Assembly (NCBI GenBank): GCA_015228995.1
Contig: JADGCM010000014.1
Coordinates: 1-20,526 of the forward strand
Reading direction: 5' to 3'
Length of the DNA: 20,526 nt
DNA from: Magnetococcales bacterium
GTDB lineage: Bacteria > Pseudomonadota > Magnetococcia > Magnetococcales > JADGCH01
The notes below the pieces were generated by a model, which ran no database searches, had not been told where the DNA came from, and was given only the letters and a program-made list of their open reading frames with translations. This document shows, piece by piece, positions 7,174 to 14,760 of the stretch; the stretch's first letter is position 1; each line of letters begins with the position of its first letter. The translations under genes and the position numbers were made by a program.

Positions 7174-7285
7174 GTGTCCCCCCCACCCCCCGGCCCCCTC
7201 TCCCACAGGTGGAGAGGGGGGAGTATGAAGCTGCTTCTTCACCCTCTCCCCTTGTGGGAGAGGGCAGGGTGAGGGGTGTAGACGG
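7174..7285. repeat. BIME-like pair of inverted C/G-rich hairpins
   Basis: Two hairpins face each other in the mgtE/glnE divergent gap. Hairpin A pairs 7194-7203 with 7211-7220 (10 bp, CCCCCTCTCC/GGAGAGGGGG). Hairpin B pairs 7242-7250 with 7256-7264 (9 bp, CCCTCTCCC/GGGAGAGGG). The 23-base core of A (7196-7218) and the reverse complement of B's core (7242-7264) differ at only two bases, and both have a C-rich outer flank, so the whole is a long imperfect palindrome with a short self-complementary centre (GAAGC-T-GCTTC). This is the architecture of paired REP elements. Similar CCCTCTCCC palindromes are common intergenic repeats in several bacterial groups. Its effect on the flanking promoters is unknown. 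Confidence 0.75.
7178..7204 (-). promoter_or_regulatory. Possible G-quadruplex motif in the mgtE leader
   Basis: Read on the minus strand, this stretch holds four G runs of 3, 5, 6 and 7 separated by AGA, CC and T, which meets the usual G3+N1-7 rule for a quadruplex. It ends 34 bases before the mgtE ATG, so it would fall in the promoter or 5' leader. It overlaps the outer flank of hairpin A, with which it would compete. Folding and effect are not shown. Confidence 0.45.
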
Positions 7286-7312
7286 GGCAGTATTGTGCGC
7301 CTTGGCGGATTG

Positions 7313-7322
7313 ATTGCGCAAT
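7313..7322. promoter_or_regulatory. Perfect 10-base palindrome upstream of glnE
   Basis: ATTGCGCAAT is a perfect palindrome 23 bases before the glnE start. Its position would suit an operator, but palindromes of this size arise by chance and no matching regulator is known here. Confidence 0.15.
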
Positions 7323-7345
7323 GGTTGGTGTAAAGCAGGAGCGAA

Positions 7346-10303
7346 ATGACGGACTCTATCGAACAAATTACACAGTTGGCGGCAACGACAGCTGAGCCAG
7401 AGGCGGTTCAACATTATCTGGATCGTCTGTTGCAGCCGGGGGCATCTCACGCTGCCGTTATCCAGCAGATGCTTGATCAGCCACAATGGCGTCGTCGTTT
7501 GGTGGCCGTTCTCGGTAACTCACCCTATTTGGCGCAGGTGATGGTACGCTGGCCCCATTTTCTCGCTGAGATAGGGGCACATGAGGCGGACGGCAAGCGT
7601 CATGCCTGTGCCACAATTGTAACCCAGGATGAATTGGTCGATCAGGTACTGGCCTGCGATAACTGGGCCGCCGCTGCGGCTTGTCTGCGCCACTTCAAGC
7701 ACCGTGCTTATTTGCGGATCGGCCTATTTGATCTCAGTGGTGATGGCACCGTAACCGATACCATTGCGGCGCTGTCTGCTGTGGCCGATGCGACGCTGGA
7801 GGCCAGCTATCGTTGGGTCTACCGTGATCTTTGTCGCCAGTATGGGGTGCCGAGATGCGCCGTCGATCAAGCACCGGCCCGGTTTGTTATTCTCGGTATG
7901 GGTAAATTGGGTGGTGGTGAACTTAACTTTTCATCTGACATCGATTTAATCTTTCTCTATGACCACGACGAGGGTGAAACCGATGGTCACAACAGACAAT
8001 CCATTAAATCTTTTTATACCCGTCTGGGGCGCGAGCTGATCAAACTCATGCAAGAATCAACCGCTGATGGTCGCGTCTTTCGCGTCGATCTGCGGCTACG
8101 ACCCGATGGCGACAGTGGTGATCTTTGTCTCTCCTGTCGTTCTGCTGAGATTTATTACGAATCCTGGGGACAAACCTGGGAGCGGGCAGCGATGATCAAG
8201 GCGCGACCCGTGGCAGGCGATTTATTATTGGGCGAGCAATTTCTGATCACCCTACACCCCTTTGTTTATCGTCGTTACCTCGACTTTGCCGCCTTGGATG
8301 CCATCCGCGAGATGAAGCGCCTCATTGATCGTAAAATGACCCAGGCGGACGATTACCGTCGTAATGTCAAACTGGGATATGGTGGTATCCGTGAGATTGA
8401 ATTTTTGGTGCAGAGCCACCAGCTGATTCATGGCGGTAAAATAAAGGTTTTGCAGCAACGGGTTACCCTGGCGGTGTTGCAGCAACTGGCCCAGTGCGGG
8501 CTGCTGGACCAGAAGAGCGCCCATCAGCTGCAAGAGTCGTATCTGTTCTTGCGTAAGGTAGAGCACTGTTTGCAGATTGTACGTGAACAACAAACCCACT
8601 CCTTGCCCGACGATGAGCTAGAATTTGAACGCTTAGCACGGCGGGTTGGTCTGCCGTCCGCTGCCAGCTTGCGGCAGCGGTTGCAACAGGTCACCGAACA
8701 AGTGCATCAGAATTATGGGCAACTCTTTTTTGAGTCAGAACGAGACCGAGAGCAGCAGCAACAGGATCCACTACTGGAGCAGTTGTTGTCGTGCGATCCA
8801 GACACGGAAGCTGGTTTGGCCGTGTTGCATTCGTTTGGTATCGATAACGGTGCGGTGGTTAAGTCTCTGTTGAAGCTGTTGCATGACGGACCTAAGGGAG
8901 TCCCTCTCACCGAGGCGGCGCGGCGTAGTTACCAACGGTTGGCGCCAATATTATTCAGTCGTATTCTACGAGCTCCTGATCCAGACTTGGCCATGCAGCA
9001 CGCGGATGCTTTTCTCAATCGCATTGGCCGGCGCAGCAATTATGTGGCGTTACTCGTCGAAAACCCAGCGGTGTTGGATCTATTGGTACCTGTTTTTGGG
9101 AGTTCCCCTTATCTGGCGCGTTATCTCAACAGCCATTTAGAACTGCTGGACAGTTTGATCACCCGTGAGTTTTTGCAGCAATCGTTACAACGGAGCGCGT
9201 TGGCCACGGCACTGGCGCAGCGTTTGGCCTCAACAACCACTCCGGAACAACGTGATCAGGCGTTGCACGAGTTTAAGAGCGGCGAGATTTTGCGGATTGG
9301 TCTGCGCGATCTCAGCGGCATGGCCGATCTGGCCGAGGTCATGGTCAATTTGGCAACGGTGGCAACGGTAATCGTCACCCAAAATCTCCACGATGCCTAC
9401 ACAGCGTTAACGGCACGTTATGGCACACCCGTGGCCCAATTTGCCATTGTGGCGATGGGAAAATTGGGTGGGCAAGAGTTGAACTATGCCTCTGATTTAG
9501 ACCTGATTTTTGTTTACGACAGCCAAGGGGATGAGCAATGGAGCGATGGCGCTCCTTCTCTCAGTCATGCGGTATTTTTTAATCGCTTGGGCCAACATAT
9601 CGTCCAAGGGGTGACCCGTTGGACCCAGTCCGGTCGGCTGTACGAACTGGACATGCGTCTACGGCCATCCGGAAATTCTGGACCGCTGGTGGTTTCGTTC
9701 GACTCTTTTGTTCATTATCAACGTACGGATGCTTGGACGTGGGAGCATCAAGCCTTGACGCGGGCCCATGTGATCGCGGGTGATGCCGATTTGAGTGAGC
9801 GATTGCGTGTGGCGATTCGTGAGATCATCTGTATGCCACGCGAGCCACTGCCATTGCGCCAAGAGGTGGTGTCGATGCGTGAGCGAATGGTTCGGGACAA
9901 ACCACTGCCGCAGGGTGTCCTGGATATCAAGCAGAGCCGTGGTGGCATTGTTGACCTTGAATTTCTGGTGCAATATCTCATTCTCTGCCATGCGGCACAA
10001 CACCCAGCTATTGTCCAACGCAATCTCTCCAGTGCATTGCTCAGCATGAGCCAATGTGGCCTATTGACTCAGCAAACGGCTCAGATGCTTTATGACCACT
10101 ACCAATTTTATCGTCTCGTTGAAAACCGGTTACGGCTGTTGCACGACCGCTCCGAGAACCGTATCAGCAGCCACCCCTGGATACAGATGCGTTTGGTGCG
10201 ACTGTGTGGTCTTGACCCGGCAACGGATCTCACCAGTCATTTGCAGCAACGATTCGGTGCCGTGCTAGCAGTATGGCAGCAGATATTGCAGACTGAAAAA
10301 TAG
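7346..10303 (+). CDS. glnE: Bifunctional glutamine synthetase adenylyltransferase/deadenylase
   Basis: GlnE attaches AMP to, or removes it from, glutamine synthetase in response to the PII protein and glutamine, tuning ammonia assimilation. The 985-aa protein (E. coli 946) has both nucleotidyltransferase halves. The N-terminal adenylyl-removing domain has GMGKLGGGELNFSSDIDLI with D198 and D200. The C-terminal adenylyltransferase domain has AMGKLGGQELNYASDLDLI with D717 and D719. Each half also has the downstream RLRPDGDSG / RLRPSGNSG motif and a GxxDxEFLVQ-type stretch (GIREIEFLVQ; GIVDLEFLVQ), so both activities should be intact. ATG 7346 follows AGGAG (7337-7341) with a short 4-base spacer. 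It is divergent from mgtE. No clear sigma-54 or sigma-70 promoter is seen upstream. Confidence 0.98.
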   Translation: MTDSIEQITQLAATTAEPEAVQHYLDRLLQPGASHAAVIQQMLDQPQWRRRLVAVLGNSPYLAQVMVRWPHFLAEIGAHEADGKRHACATIVTQDELVDQVLACDNWAAAAACLRHFKHRAYLRIGLFDLSGDGTVTDTIAALSAVADATLEASYRWVYRDLCRQYGVPRCAVDQAPARFVILGMGKLGGGELNFSSDIDLIFLYDHDEGETDGHNRQSIKSFYTRLGRELIKLMQESTADGRVFRVDLRLRPDGDSGDLCLSCRSAEIYYESWGQTWERAAMIKARPVAGDLLLGEQFLITLHPFVYRRYLDFAALDAIREMKRLIDRKMTQADDYRRNVKLGYGGIREIEFLVQSHQLIHGGKIKVLQQRVTLAVLQQLAQCGLLDQKSAHQLQESYLFLRKVEHCLQIVREQQTHSLPDDELEFERLARRVGLPSAASLRQRLQQVTEQVHQNYGQLFFESERDREQQQQDPLLEQLLSCDPDTEAGLAVLHSFGIDNGAVVKSLLKLLHDGPKGVPLTEAARRSYQRLAPILFSRILRAPDPDLAMQHADAFLNRIGRRSNYVALLVENPAVLDLLVPVFGSSPYLARYLNSHLELLDSLITREFLQQSLQRSALATALAQRLASTTTPEQRDQALHEFKSGEILRIGLRDLSGMADLAEVMVNLATVATVIVTQNLHDAYTALTARYGTPVAQFAIVAMGKLGGQELNYASDLDLIFVYDSQGDEQWSDGAPSLSHAVFFNRLGQHIVQGVTRWTQSGRLYELDMRLRPSGNSGPLVVSFDSFVHYQRTDAWTWEHQALTRAHVIAGDADLSERLRVAIREIICMPREPLPLRQEVVSMRERMVRDKPLPQGVLDIKQSRGGIVDLEFLVQYLILCHAAQHPAIVQRNLSSALLSMSQCGLLTQQTAQMLYDHYQFYRLVENRLRLLHDRSENRISSHPWIQMRLVRLCGLDPATDLTSHLQQRFGAVLAVWQQILQTEK

Positions 10304-10370
10304 AGCTATTACGACTTGCGTGACGGCACCGACGTGCCTAAATAATGGATCAGAAGCGCTGAAGCGCCCC

Positions 10371-10404
10371 CCTGGTGTATCCTTCCGTCAAAGGTTACAC
10401 CAGG
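10371..10404 (+). promoter_or_regulatory. Strong hairpin between glnE and hsp20
   Basis: CCTGGTGTA (10371-10379) pairs perfectly with TACACCAGG (10396-10404); after a T-T mismatch, CCTT (10381-10384) pairs with AAGG (10391-10394) around a CCGTCA loop. It is 67 bases after the glnE stop and 61 before the hsp20 start. No T run follows, so it is not a standard terminator. It could protect the glnE mRNA end or form part of the hsp20 leader. Confidence 0.55.
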
Positions 10405-10430
10405 AGTCATGGCAATCGCTCGCGCTAGAC

Positions 10431-10451
10431 AAATTGATTGGTCGTCAATTT
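10431..10451 (+). promoter_or_regulatory. AT-rich hairpin directly before the hsp20 ribosome binding site
   Basis: AAATTGA (10431-10437) pairs with TCAATTT (10445-10451) around a 7-base loop and ends two bases before AAGGAG (10453-10458). A weak AU-rich stem beside the ribosome binding site of a small heat-shock gene could make a temperature-sensitive leader, as in ROSE or fourU elements, but the Shine-Dalgarno itself is not inside this stem. Confidence 0.3.
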
Positions 10452-10465
10452 TAAGGAGAACACAG

Positions 10466-10897
10466 ATGTCACTTGTCGCTTACGATCCGTTTCGTACTAT
10501 AAACACTTTGCATCGTGAAATCAACCGTCTTTTTGACCGTGATCTGCTCGAAGATGGAATGATGTCGCAATGGCCATTGCGTGTTGACATCAAGGAGGAT
10601 ACCGACCGCATTACTATTTGTGCGGATATTCCCGGGATGGAACAGAAAGATATCCAGGTTAATGTCGAAAATGGGCGTTTAACGATCGCCGGGGAAAGGC
10701 GTTTCAATGATGAGGCCAAGCGGGACAGTTATCACCGTATTGAACGCGCTTATGGCCAATTCAGCCGTACCTTCCAGCTGCCGAATACCGCTCATCTGGA
10801 GCAGATACAAGCCAATTACCGCAACGGTGTGCTAGAGGTTGTGATGCCCAAGCGCGAAGAAATGCGGCCACGCGCCATTAAAGTAGCGGTGGATTAA
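10466..10897 (+). CDS. Small heat-shock protein, Hsp20/alpha-crystallin family
   Basis: This is an ATP-independent holdase chaperone that binds unfolding proteins in the cytoplasm and forms large oligomers. ATG 10466 (143 aa) is chosen over the in-frame ATG 10409 because AAGGAG (10453-10458) sits 7 bases upstream and M-S-L-V-A-Y-D-P-F is the normal N-terminus of this family; the earlier ATG has an AGGAG only 2 bases away. Residues 1-37 are the N-terminal arm (R-E-I-N-R-L-F). The alpha-crystallin domain is about 38-130 and ends with the signature NGVLEVVMPK (120-129). The I-K-V motif (138-140) in the tail is the oligomer-linking I-x-I/V. Transcribed alone after glnE. I could not find a convincing sigma-32 promoter. 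Confidence 0.95.
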   Translation: MSLVAYDPFRTINTLHREINRLFDRDLLEDGMMSQWPLRVDIKEDTDRITICADIPGMEQKDIQVNVENGRLTIAGERRFNDEAKRDSYHRIERAYGQFSRTFQLPNTAHLEQIQANYRNGVLEVVMPKREEMRPRAIKVAVD

Positions 10898-10907
10898 TTT
10901 AGAAAGT

Positions 10908-10946
10908 CCCTCGCCCTCGTTCGGAGGGGGAGGCCGAGGGCGAGGG
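10908..10946. terminator. GC-rich perfect stem between convergent hsp20 and tsaB
   Basis: CCCTCGCCCTCG (10908-10919) pairs perfectly over 12 bp with CGAGGGCGAGGG (10935-10946), around a 15-base G-rich loop. It begins 11 bases after the hsp20 stop and lies 45 bases beyond the tsaB stop on the other strand. Its place between convergent genes suggests transcript end formation or mRNA protection for both, but neither strand has a T run after it, so it may equally be a REP-like repeat. Confidence 0.5.
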
Positions 10947-10990
10947 CTAACGAGACCTTAACAACACAGAAGATAGCTGGTAAAGGTTTT

Positions 10991-11701
10991 TTACGTCTCT
11001 TCAGCTGTTGTACGGCGTAGATAAAGTGGCTCTAGCAGTACGATATCGTCGGCACCACGCTGGTGGTAGCAGCTTAGTCCGTGGTGGGCCAGTGCGACCG
11101 GATCCACTCCCCGCACATCGTGCAGCAACACGCTACTGGGATGCAATGCCTTGGTCAATAGGGCTGCCACTTGTGGCAGGCCATCACCGACCACTACCAG
11201 GGTGCGTGCCTCAGGGACGGCCCTCCCGTAGTCCAGTAACGCCTGCGACAGCTGCTCTAATGTATAACGCGACGGCTGCCAACAGGGTTGATGATCGTGG
11301 TACAAAGCGGCAAACACCTCGCCGCGCCGGGCATCGGTAACGACCAATCGGTAGGAGGTGGTGGCTTGCCGACCATGGATAGCTAACTCTGGGGTGATTG
11401 CTATCGCCGTGAGCGTGGAGACAGCGACCAGAGCGGTGCCGTATGCCAGGGCAATGCCTTTAGCCAAACCGAGCGCCACTCGCAAACCAGTAAACGACCC
11501 TGGGCCAATGGTCACCACCATCAGGTCAATCTCTTGGTAACGCCAACCGGATTGCTGCATCAGTTGTTCCAAGGCCGGGGGCATGGCCGCAGCGTGCCCC
11601 TCTGGCTGGTATAGACGCTGCTGACCGATCACCCGCTCACCCTCAACTAGGGCAATCCCGCCTAAATGAGTCGAGCTGTCTAGTGCCAATACCTTGGTCA
11701 T
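10991..11701 (-). CDS. tsaB: tRNA threonylcarbamoyladenosine (t6A) biosynthesis protein TsaB
   Basis: TsaB is the non-catalytic ASKHA-fold partner of TsaD in the TsaB-TsaD-TsaE complex that makes t6A37 on ANN-decoding tRNAs. From ATG 11701 it is 236 aa (E. coli 231) and begins M-T-K-V-L-A-L-D-S-S, the classical first strand. The signature GPGSFTGLR is at 66-74, and H36 sits where TsaB/TsaD proteins have a conserved His, in an otherwise unusual G-H-A-A-A-M stretch. A frame extension to 11743 exists but overlaps the previous gene by 46 bases and lacks support. ATG 11701 overlaps the preceding gene's TGA as ATGA, so translation is coupled. It is the last gene of the long leftward unit; rimI, a common partner, is not next to it. 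Confidence 0.96.
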   Translation of the reverse strand: MTKVLALDSSTHLGGIALVEGERVIGQQRLYQPEGHAAAMPPALEQLMQQSGWRYQEIDLMVVTIGPGSFTGLRVALGLAKGIALAYGTALVAVSTLTAIAITPELAIHGRQATTSYRLVVTDARRGEVFAALYHDHQPCWQPSRYTLEQLSQALLDYGRAVPEARTLVVVGDGLPQVAALLTKALHPSSVLLHDVRGVDPVALAHHGLSCYHQRGADDIVLLEPLYLRRTTAEET

Positions 11702-13074
11702 GATGATAACACCGCGTGATGGAGTATCCACTCGCGTACGCACGCCTGTAACGTATCACGTTTATTGCGGCGCATGTCGCTGCCCACCCACGCCACTAAA
11801 TGCTGTTGCGCCTGTTTCACCCACGGGCCGGGTGGTAGGCGCACCATATCGATAATCTCACCACCGGAAATTGCTAAATCTTTGACGTGCAACTGTTCCA
11901 TTTGGGTGCGCACCACACGACACCGCTGCATGGCGCGTTGGTACTCATTCTGGATGTGCGCCAATTCCGCTGCTGAAGTTTGACGACAGGCCGATGCTTT
12001 GGCCCGAATGAGGCGGTAGACTCCCTCTACCGGAATGCGGCGGTCAATCATACGTCGCAGGGCTCGATCAGAGGGCGATAATGACAAGTCGATATGCTGG
12101 AGTAAAGAACGAATGCGTCGTTGTCGCCTCCTAGAAAAATGCAGCCTCGTTAGAATGACCTGCACCAGTTGGTGGGTGGTGTGGCGAATGTGGGCGGGAT
12201 CGTCGATAACCATTGTTGATAAAACCCCACGCCCAATCTCGTGCAACAACGCTGCCCAACGCAGATCCAACAGCGTTACCTCCTCCCCCTCTTCTGGCGG
12301 TGTAAGCGCTAGGGCCATGTCGATGGTATGGTGCCAAGCTGTCCATGTTGTCTCAGCCCCTTGGGCAACCTGTCTCATGTTGGTCAGTTCGGGCAGGATG
12401 CTGGATCCCAGTGTGGTCTCAAACAGGCGTAACAGATAACGACGGCTACGAGGATCCTGAAACGGCAGAGCCAATACTTGATCAACTTCTGCCCGTAAGC
12501 GATCCTTTGCTACCGACTGCATGGAACAATTTTCGATCATTTGCCAGTGTTCCGGATCTGGCTCGCCTGGCAATTGCAACATAAAGCGAAAAAACCGTAA
12601 CGCATTAAGCGGATCTTGTTCCAATGTCGCACGGCCATGCACCAGACGAATGCGCAGTTGCGATAGGTCTTGTAGACCAAGAAATGGATCAATCAAGGGA
12701 CCGTTAGGCCAACACCACGCCATGGCGTTGATCGTGATATCTCTGACACTCAAATCGTCAGTGATATGGCCACTGAAGCGGGTCATCTCAATAGCCTTGG
12801 GCGCGGTTTGGTTCTTGATTGGAATAAGCAAGCGATGCTGTAAGTGGTCACTCATCCCATGGCTGCTGGCGATCAAGCCAGCCTGAATTAATTTGTGGCG
12901 TAGCTCCACCAGGGAATTTGGTGTCAGAATCTCCACTTCATCTGGCAACGATTGATTCAACAGGCACTGATGCAAAAACTCCCCAGACAGATAGATGGGA
13001 TGACATAAGCGCTGAATTTCGTTCAATACCGCGTGAACCAGCGGTGGAATAGCCGCCTGTGGGGTAAGAGGCAT
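11698..13074 (-). CDS. CCA-adding/poly(A) polymerase-like protein with substituted catalytic motif
   Basis: From ATG 13074 (1 base after the upstream stop) it is 458 aa. A frame extension to 13197 would overlap the previous gene and is rejected. Residues about 20-165 follow the class II tRNA nucleotidyltransferase head: R111-D112 within DLSVRDITINAMAW, DPFLGLQDL (129-137), and QDPLNALRFFRF (153-164). The active-site part is altered. The usual GGxVRDxLL and DxD read S30-G31 ... H35-Q36 and E46-V-E48-I-L-T, so both metal-binding Asp are Glu, and E-D-P-L-R has become Q-D-P-L-N. The HD-type domain behind it (about 240-340) has H278-E279 instead of His-Asp. The family adds CCA to tRNA 3' ends or A-tails to RNA; this copy may be inactive, act as an RNA-binding protein, or use Glu. 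I would not call it cca or pcnB. It sits between a c-di-GMP protein and tsaB. Confidence 0.82.
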   Translation of the reverse strand: MPLTPQAAIPPLVHAVLNEIQRLCHPIYLSGEFLHQCLLNQSLPDEVEILTPNSLVELRHKLIQAGLIASSHGMSDHLQHRLLIPIKNQTAPKAIEMTRFSGHITDDLSVRDITINAMAWCWPNGPLIDPFLGLQDLSQLRIRLVHGRATLEQDPLNALRFFRFMLQLPGEPDPEHWQMIENCSMQSVAKDRLRAEVDQVLALPFQDPRSRRYLLRLFETTLGSSILPELTNMRQVAQGAETTWTAWHHTIDMALALTPPEEGEEVTLLDLRWAALLHEIGRGVLSTMVIDDPAHIRHTTHQLVQVILTRLHFSRRRQRRIRSLLQHIDLSLSPSDRALRRMIDRRIPVEGVYRLIRAKASACRQTSAAELAHIQNEYQRAMQRCRVVRTQMEQLHVKDLAISGGEIIDMVRLPPGPWVKQAQQHLVAWVGSDMRRNKRDTLQACVREWILHHAVLSS

Positions 13075-13075
13075 G

Positions 13076-14731
13076 TTACAACAACTCGCCAAACTCATCT
13101 GCTGACATGGGTCGGCCGTAGAGGTACCCTTGAGCCATATCACAGCCTTGTTCGCGTAAGAAATGTTCCTGTCGTTCGGTTTCGACCCCTTCGCCAATCA
13201 CCTTGCGATGCAGACTGCTGGCCAACGACACAATGGCACGCACCAACATACCGGTCTCTTGGTCGGTGAGGGCGTCCGGCGTGAAAGATCGATCGATTTT
13301 GACACCGGTAACGGGCAACCGTTTCAAGACACTCAGCGAAGAGTTGCCGGTACCAAAGTCATCCAGCCACAGCTGTACCCCCAGATGACGCAGCTGATGC
13401 AGCATGGCCATCGCCTTGGCTGGATCCTCGGCAATGATGTTTTCGGTAATTTCAAATACCAGTGCTATCGGCGGCAGTTGTGACTGCTGCAGCAGTTCGG
13501 CCAGCTTGTTATCCGTCGATAACTCGCGACAACGAGTACAGGAGAGGTTGAGCGAAATAAATAGATCGTTGCGTTGCTTATCCAACCGCCACTGCTGGGT
13601 TTGACGACAGGCGGTCAGGATCGTCCACTCGGTGATGTGTCCTAACAAGCCAATCTCTTCCGCCAAGGGCAAAAAGAGATCGGGTGACATCAGACCCCGA
13701 CTGGGATGGGCCCAACGCAATAAGGCCTCAGCGCCAACAATACGACGATGATGGCGCAGATCGACAATTGGTTGATAGTGAATCACCAGCTCGCGGCGTT
13801 CCAGCACTTTATGCAGGTGTTTTTCCAATTCCATCCGATCCTGTGCTTCAGCGTGCATGTCGGAGGTAAAGAAACGATAAGCATTGCGGCCATCGGCTTT
13901 GGCGTGGTACATGGCGCAGTCAGCGTTTTTGAGCAGACCCTCTAGGTCATCGGCATCATCGGGAAAAACAGTCACGCCAATAGAGCCGGAGATGTAAGCC
14001 TCCTGTCCTTCGAGGATAAAAGGTTGTGCCAGTTGTTTGAGGATCTGGCTTGCCACCCGTTCGGCATGGGGACCACGGGCCATGTCGGGCAAGATAATGG
14101 TAAATTCATCGCCGCCCAGCCGAGCGACGGTGTCTGACTCACGATGACAAGAGAGCAGGCGCGCTGCCGCCTCACGCAACAGTTGGTCGCCGGCGGCATG
14201 ACCCAGGGTATCGTTAACCCACTTGAACCGATCCAGATCGATAAACATCAAGGCGACCCGACTTTTGGCACGTTTGGCGCGGATGATCTCGTGCTGCATG
14301 CGGTCGAGAAACAAAGCCCGGTTGGGCAATCCCGTCAAAATATCGTAGCTGGCCTGACGGCGGATATGTTCCTCGATCTGGCGCCGATAACGCACATCGT
14401 GGGCAATGATGAGGGATAACGATTGGTTGTGCAGCACCACCTGGCGTAATGTCACCTCAACGGGAATGACCTCTCCGTCATGGTGTAGCAACTGTGTCTC
14501 TAACAGGGGTGCTGCCGTGTCAGCGTTCATGAGTTCCAGCAGTTGCTGGGCGCCATCGCTCTGGAATAGTTGCTCCAGGGAACACTGCACCAACTCTTGC
14601 TGGCTGGCCATGCCAACCAGCACCAGTGCCGATGGATTACCATAAATGACCGCCGATCCCTGTACCAATAATAGCGCGTCGGGTAATAGGTCAATCAGAT
14701 CGTGAAAATCAGCATCAAGCAGTACGGACAT
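13076..14731 (-). CDS. PAS-GGDEF-EAL cyclic-di-GMP signalling protein
   Basis: The protein has the make-up to make and break the second messenger c-di-GMP. From ATG 14731 it is 551 aa (TTG 14734 is the only nearby alternative). Residues about 10-115 form a PAS sensor. The GGDEF domain has D-x-L-T-G-L-P-N-R (130-138), the active GGDEF (206-210) and the RxxD inhibitory site (R197-D200), so a cyclase with product inhibition is expected. The EAL domain starts near 300: EALLRW (335-340), E-I-T-E, L-D-D-F-G-T-G, K-I-D-R and G-E-G-V-E-T are all present, so phosphodiesterase activity is plausible. There is no membrane segment, so it is cytosolic. It follows the sigma-54 response regulator by 25 bases, and an ATGAGGGAA(T)TGG tandem duplication fills that gap, giving two purine-rich sites. 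A shared signalling role with that regulator is inferred. Confidence 0.96.
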   Translation of the reverse strand: MSVLLDADFHDLIDLLPDALLLVQGSAVIYGNPSALVLVGMASQQELVQCSLEQLFQSDGAQQLLELMNADTAAPLLETQLLHHDGEVIPVEVTLRQVVLHNQSLSLIIAHDVRYRRQIEEHIRRQASYDILTGLPNRALFLDRMQHEIIRAKRAKSRVALMFIDLDRFKWVNDTLGHAAGDQLLREAAARLLSCHRESDTVARLGGDEFTIILPDMARGPHAERVASQILKQLAQPFILEGQEAYISGSIGVTVFPDDADDLEGLLKNADCAMYHAKADGRNAYRFFTSDMHAEAQDRMELEKHLHKVLERRELVIHYQPIVDLRHHRRIVGAEALLRWAHPSRGLMSPDLFLPLAEEIGLLGHITEWTILTACRQTQQWRLDKQRNDLFISLNLSCTRCRELSTDNKLAELLQQSQLPPIALVFEITENIIAEDPAKAMAMLHQLRHLGVQLWLDDFGTGNSSLSVLKRLPVTGVKIDRSFTPDALTDQETGMLVRAIVSLASSLHRKVIGEGVETERQEHFLREQGCDMAQGYLYGRPMSADEFGELL

Positions 14732-14735
14732 CAAT

Positions 14736-14760
14736 CCATTCCCTCATCCAATTCCCTCAT
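14736..14760. repeat. Tandem 12/13-base duplication before the GGDEF-EAL gene
   Basis: CCATTCCCTCAT (14736-14747) is followed at once by CCAATTCCCTCAT (14748-14760). On the coding strand this gives two GAGGGA purine-rich blocks, the second about 10 bases before the ATG at 14731, and the first copy carries the stop codon of the upstream gene. Confidence 0.6.

Noticed and set aside
7145..7345. M-box magnesium riboswitch before mgtE
   Set aside because: The leader is short and dominated by the C/G-rich hairpins; I see none of the conserved M-box helices.
10325..10338. Small GGCAC/GTGCC hairpin after glnE as a terminator
   Set aside because: Only 5 bp and followed by TAAATAATGG rather than a T run; too weak to call.
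10409..10465. Upstream in-frame ATG extending the Hsp20 protein by 19 residues
   Set aside because: Its AGGAG is only 2 bases away and the added residues do not resemble the family's N-terminus; ATG 10466 has an ideal AAGGAG at 7 bases.
13075..13197. N-terminal extension of the CCA-like protein by 41 residues
   Set aside because: It would overlap the C-terminal coding part of the GGDEF-EAL gene by over 120 bases; the ATG at 13074 lies one base after that gene's stop.
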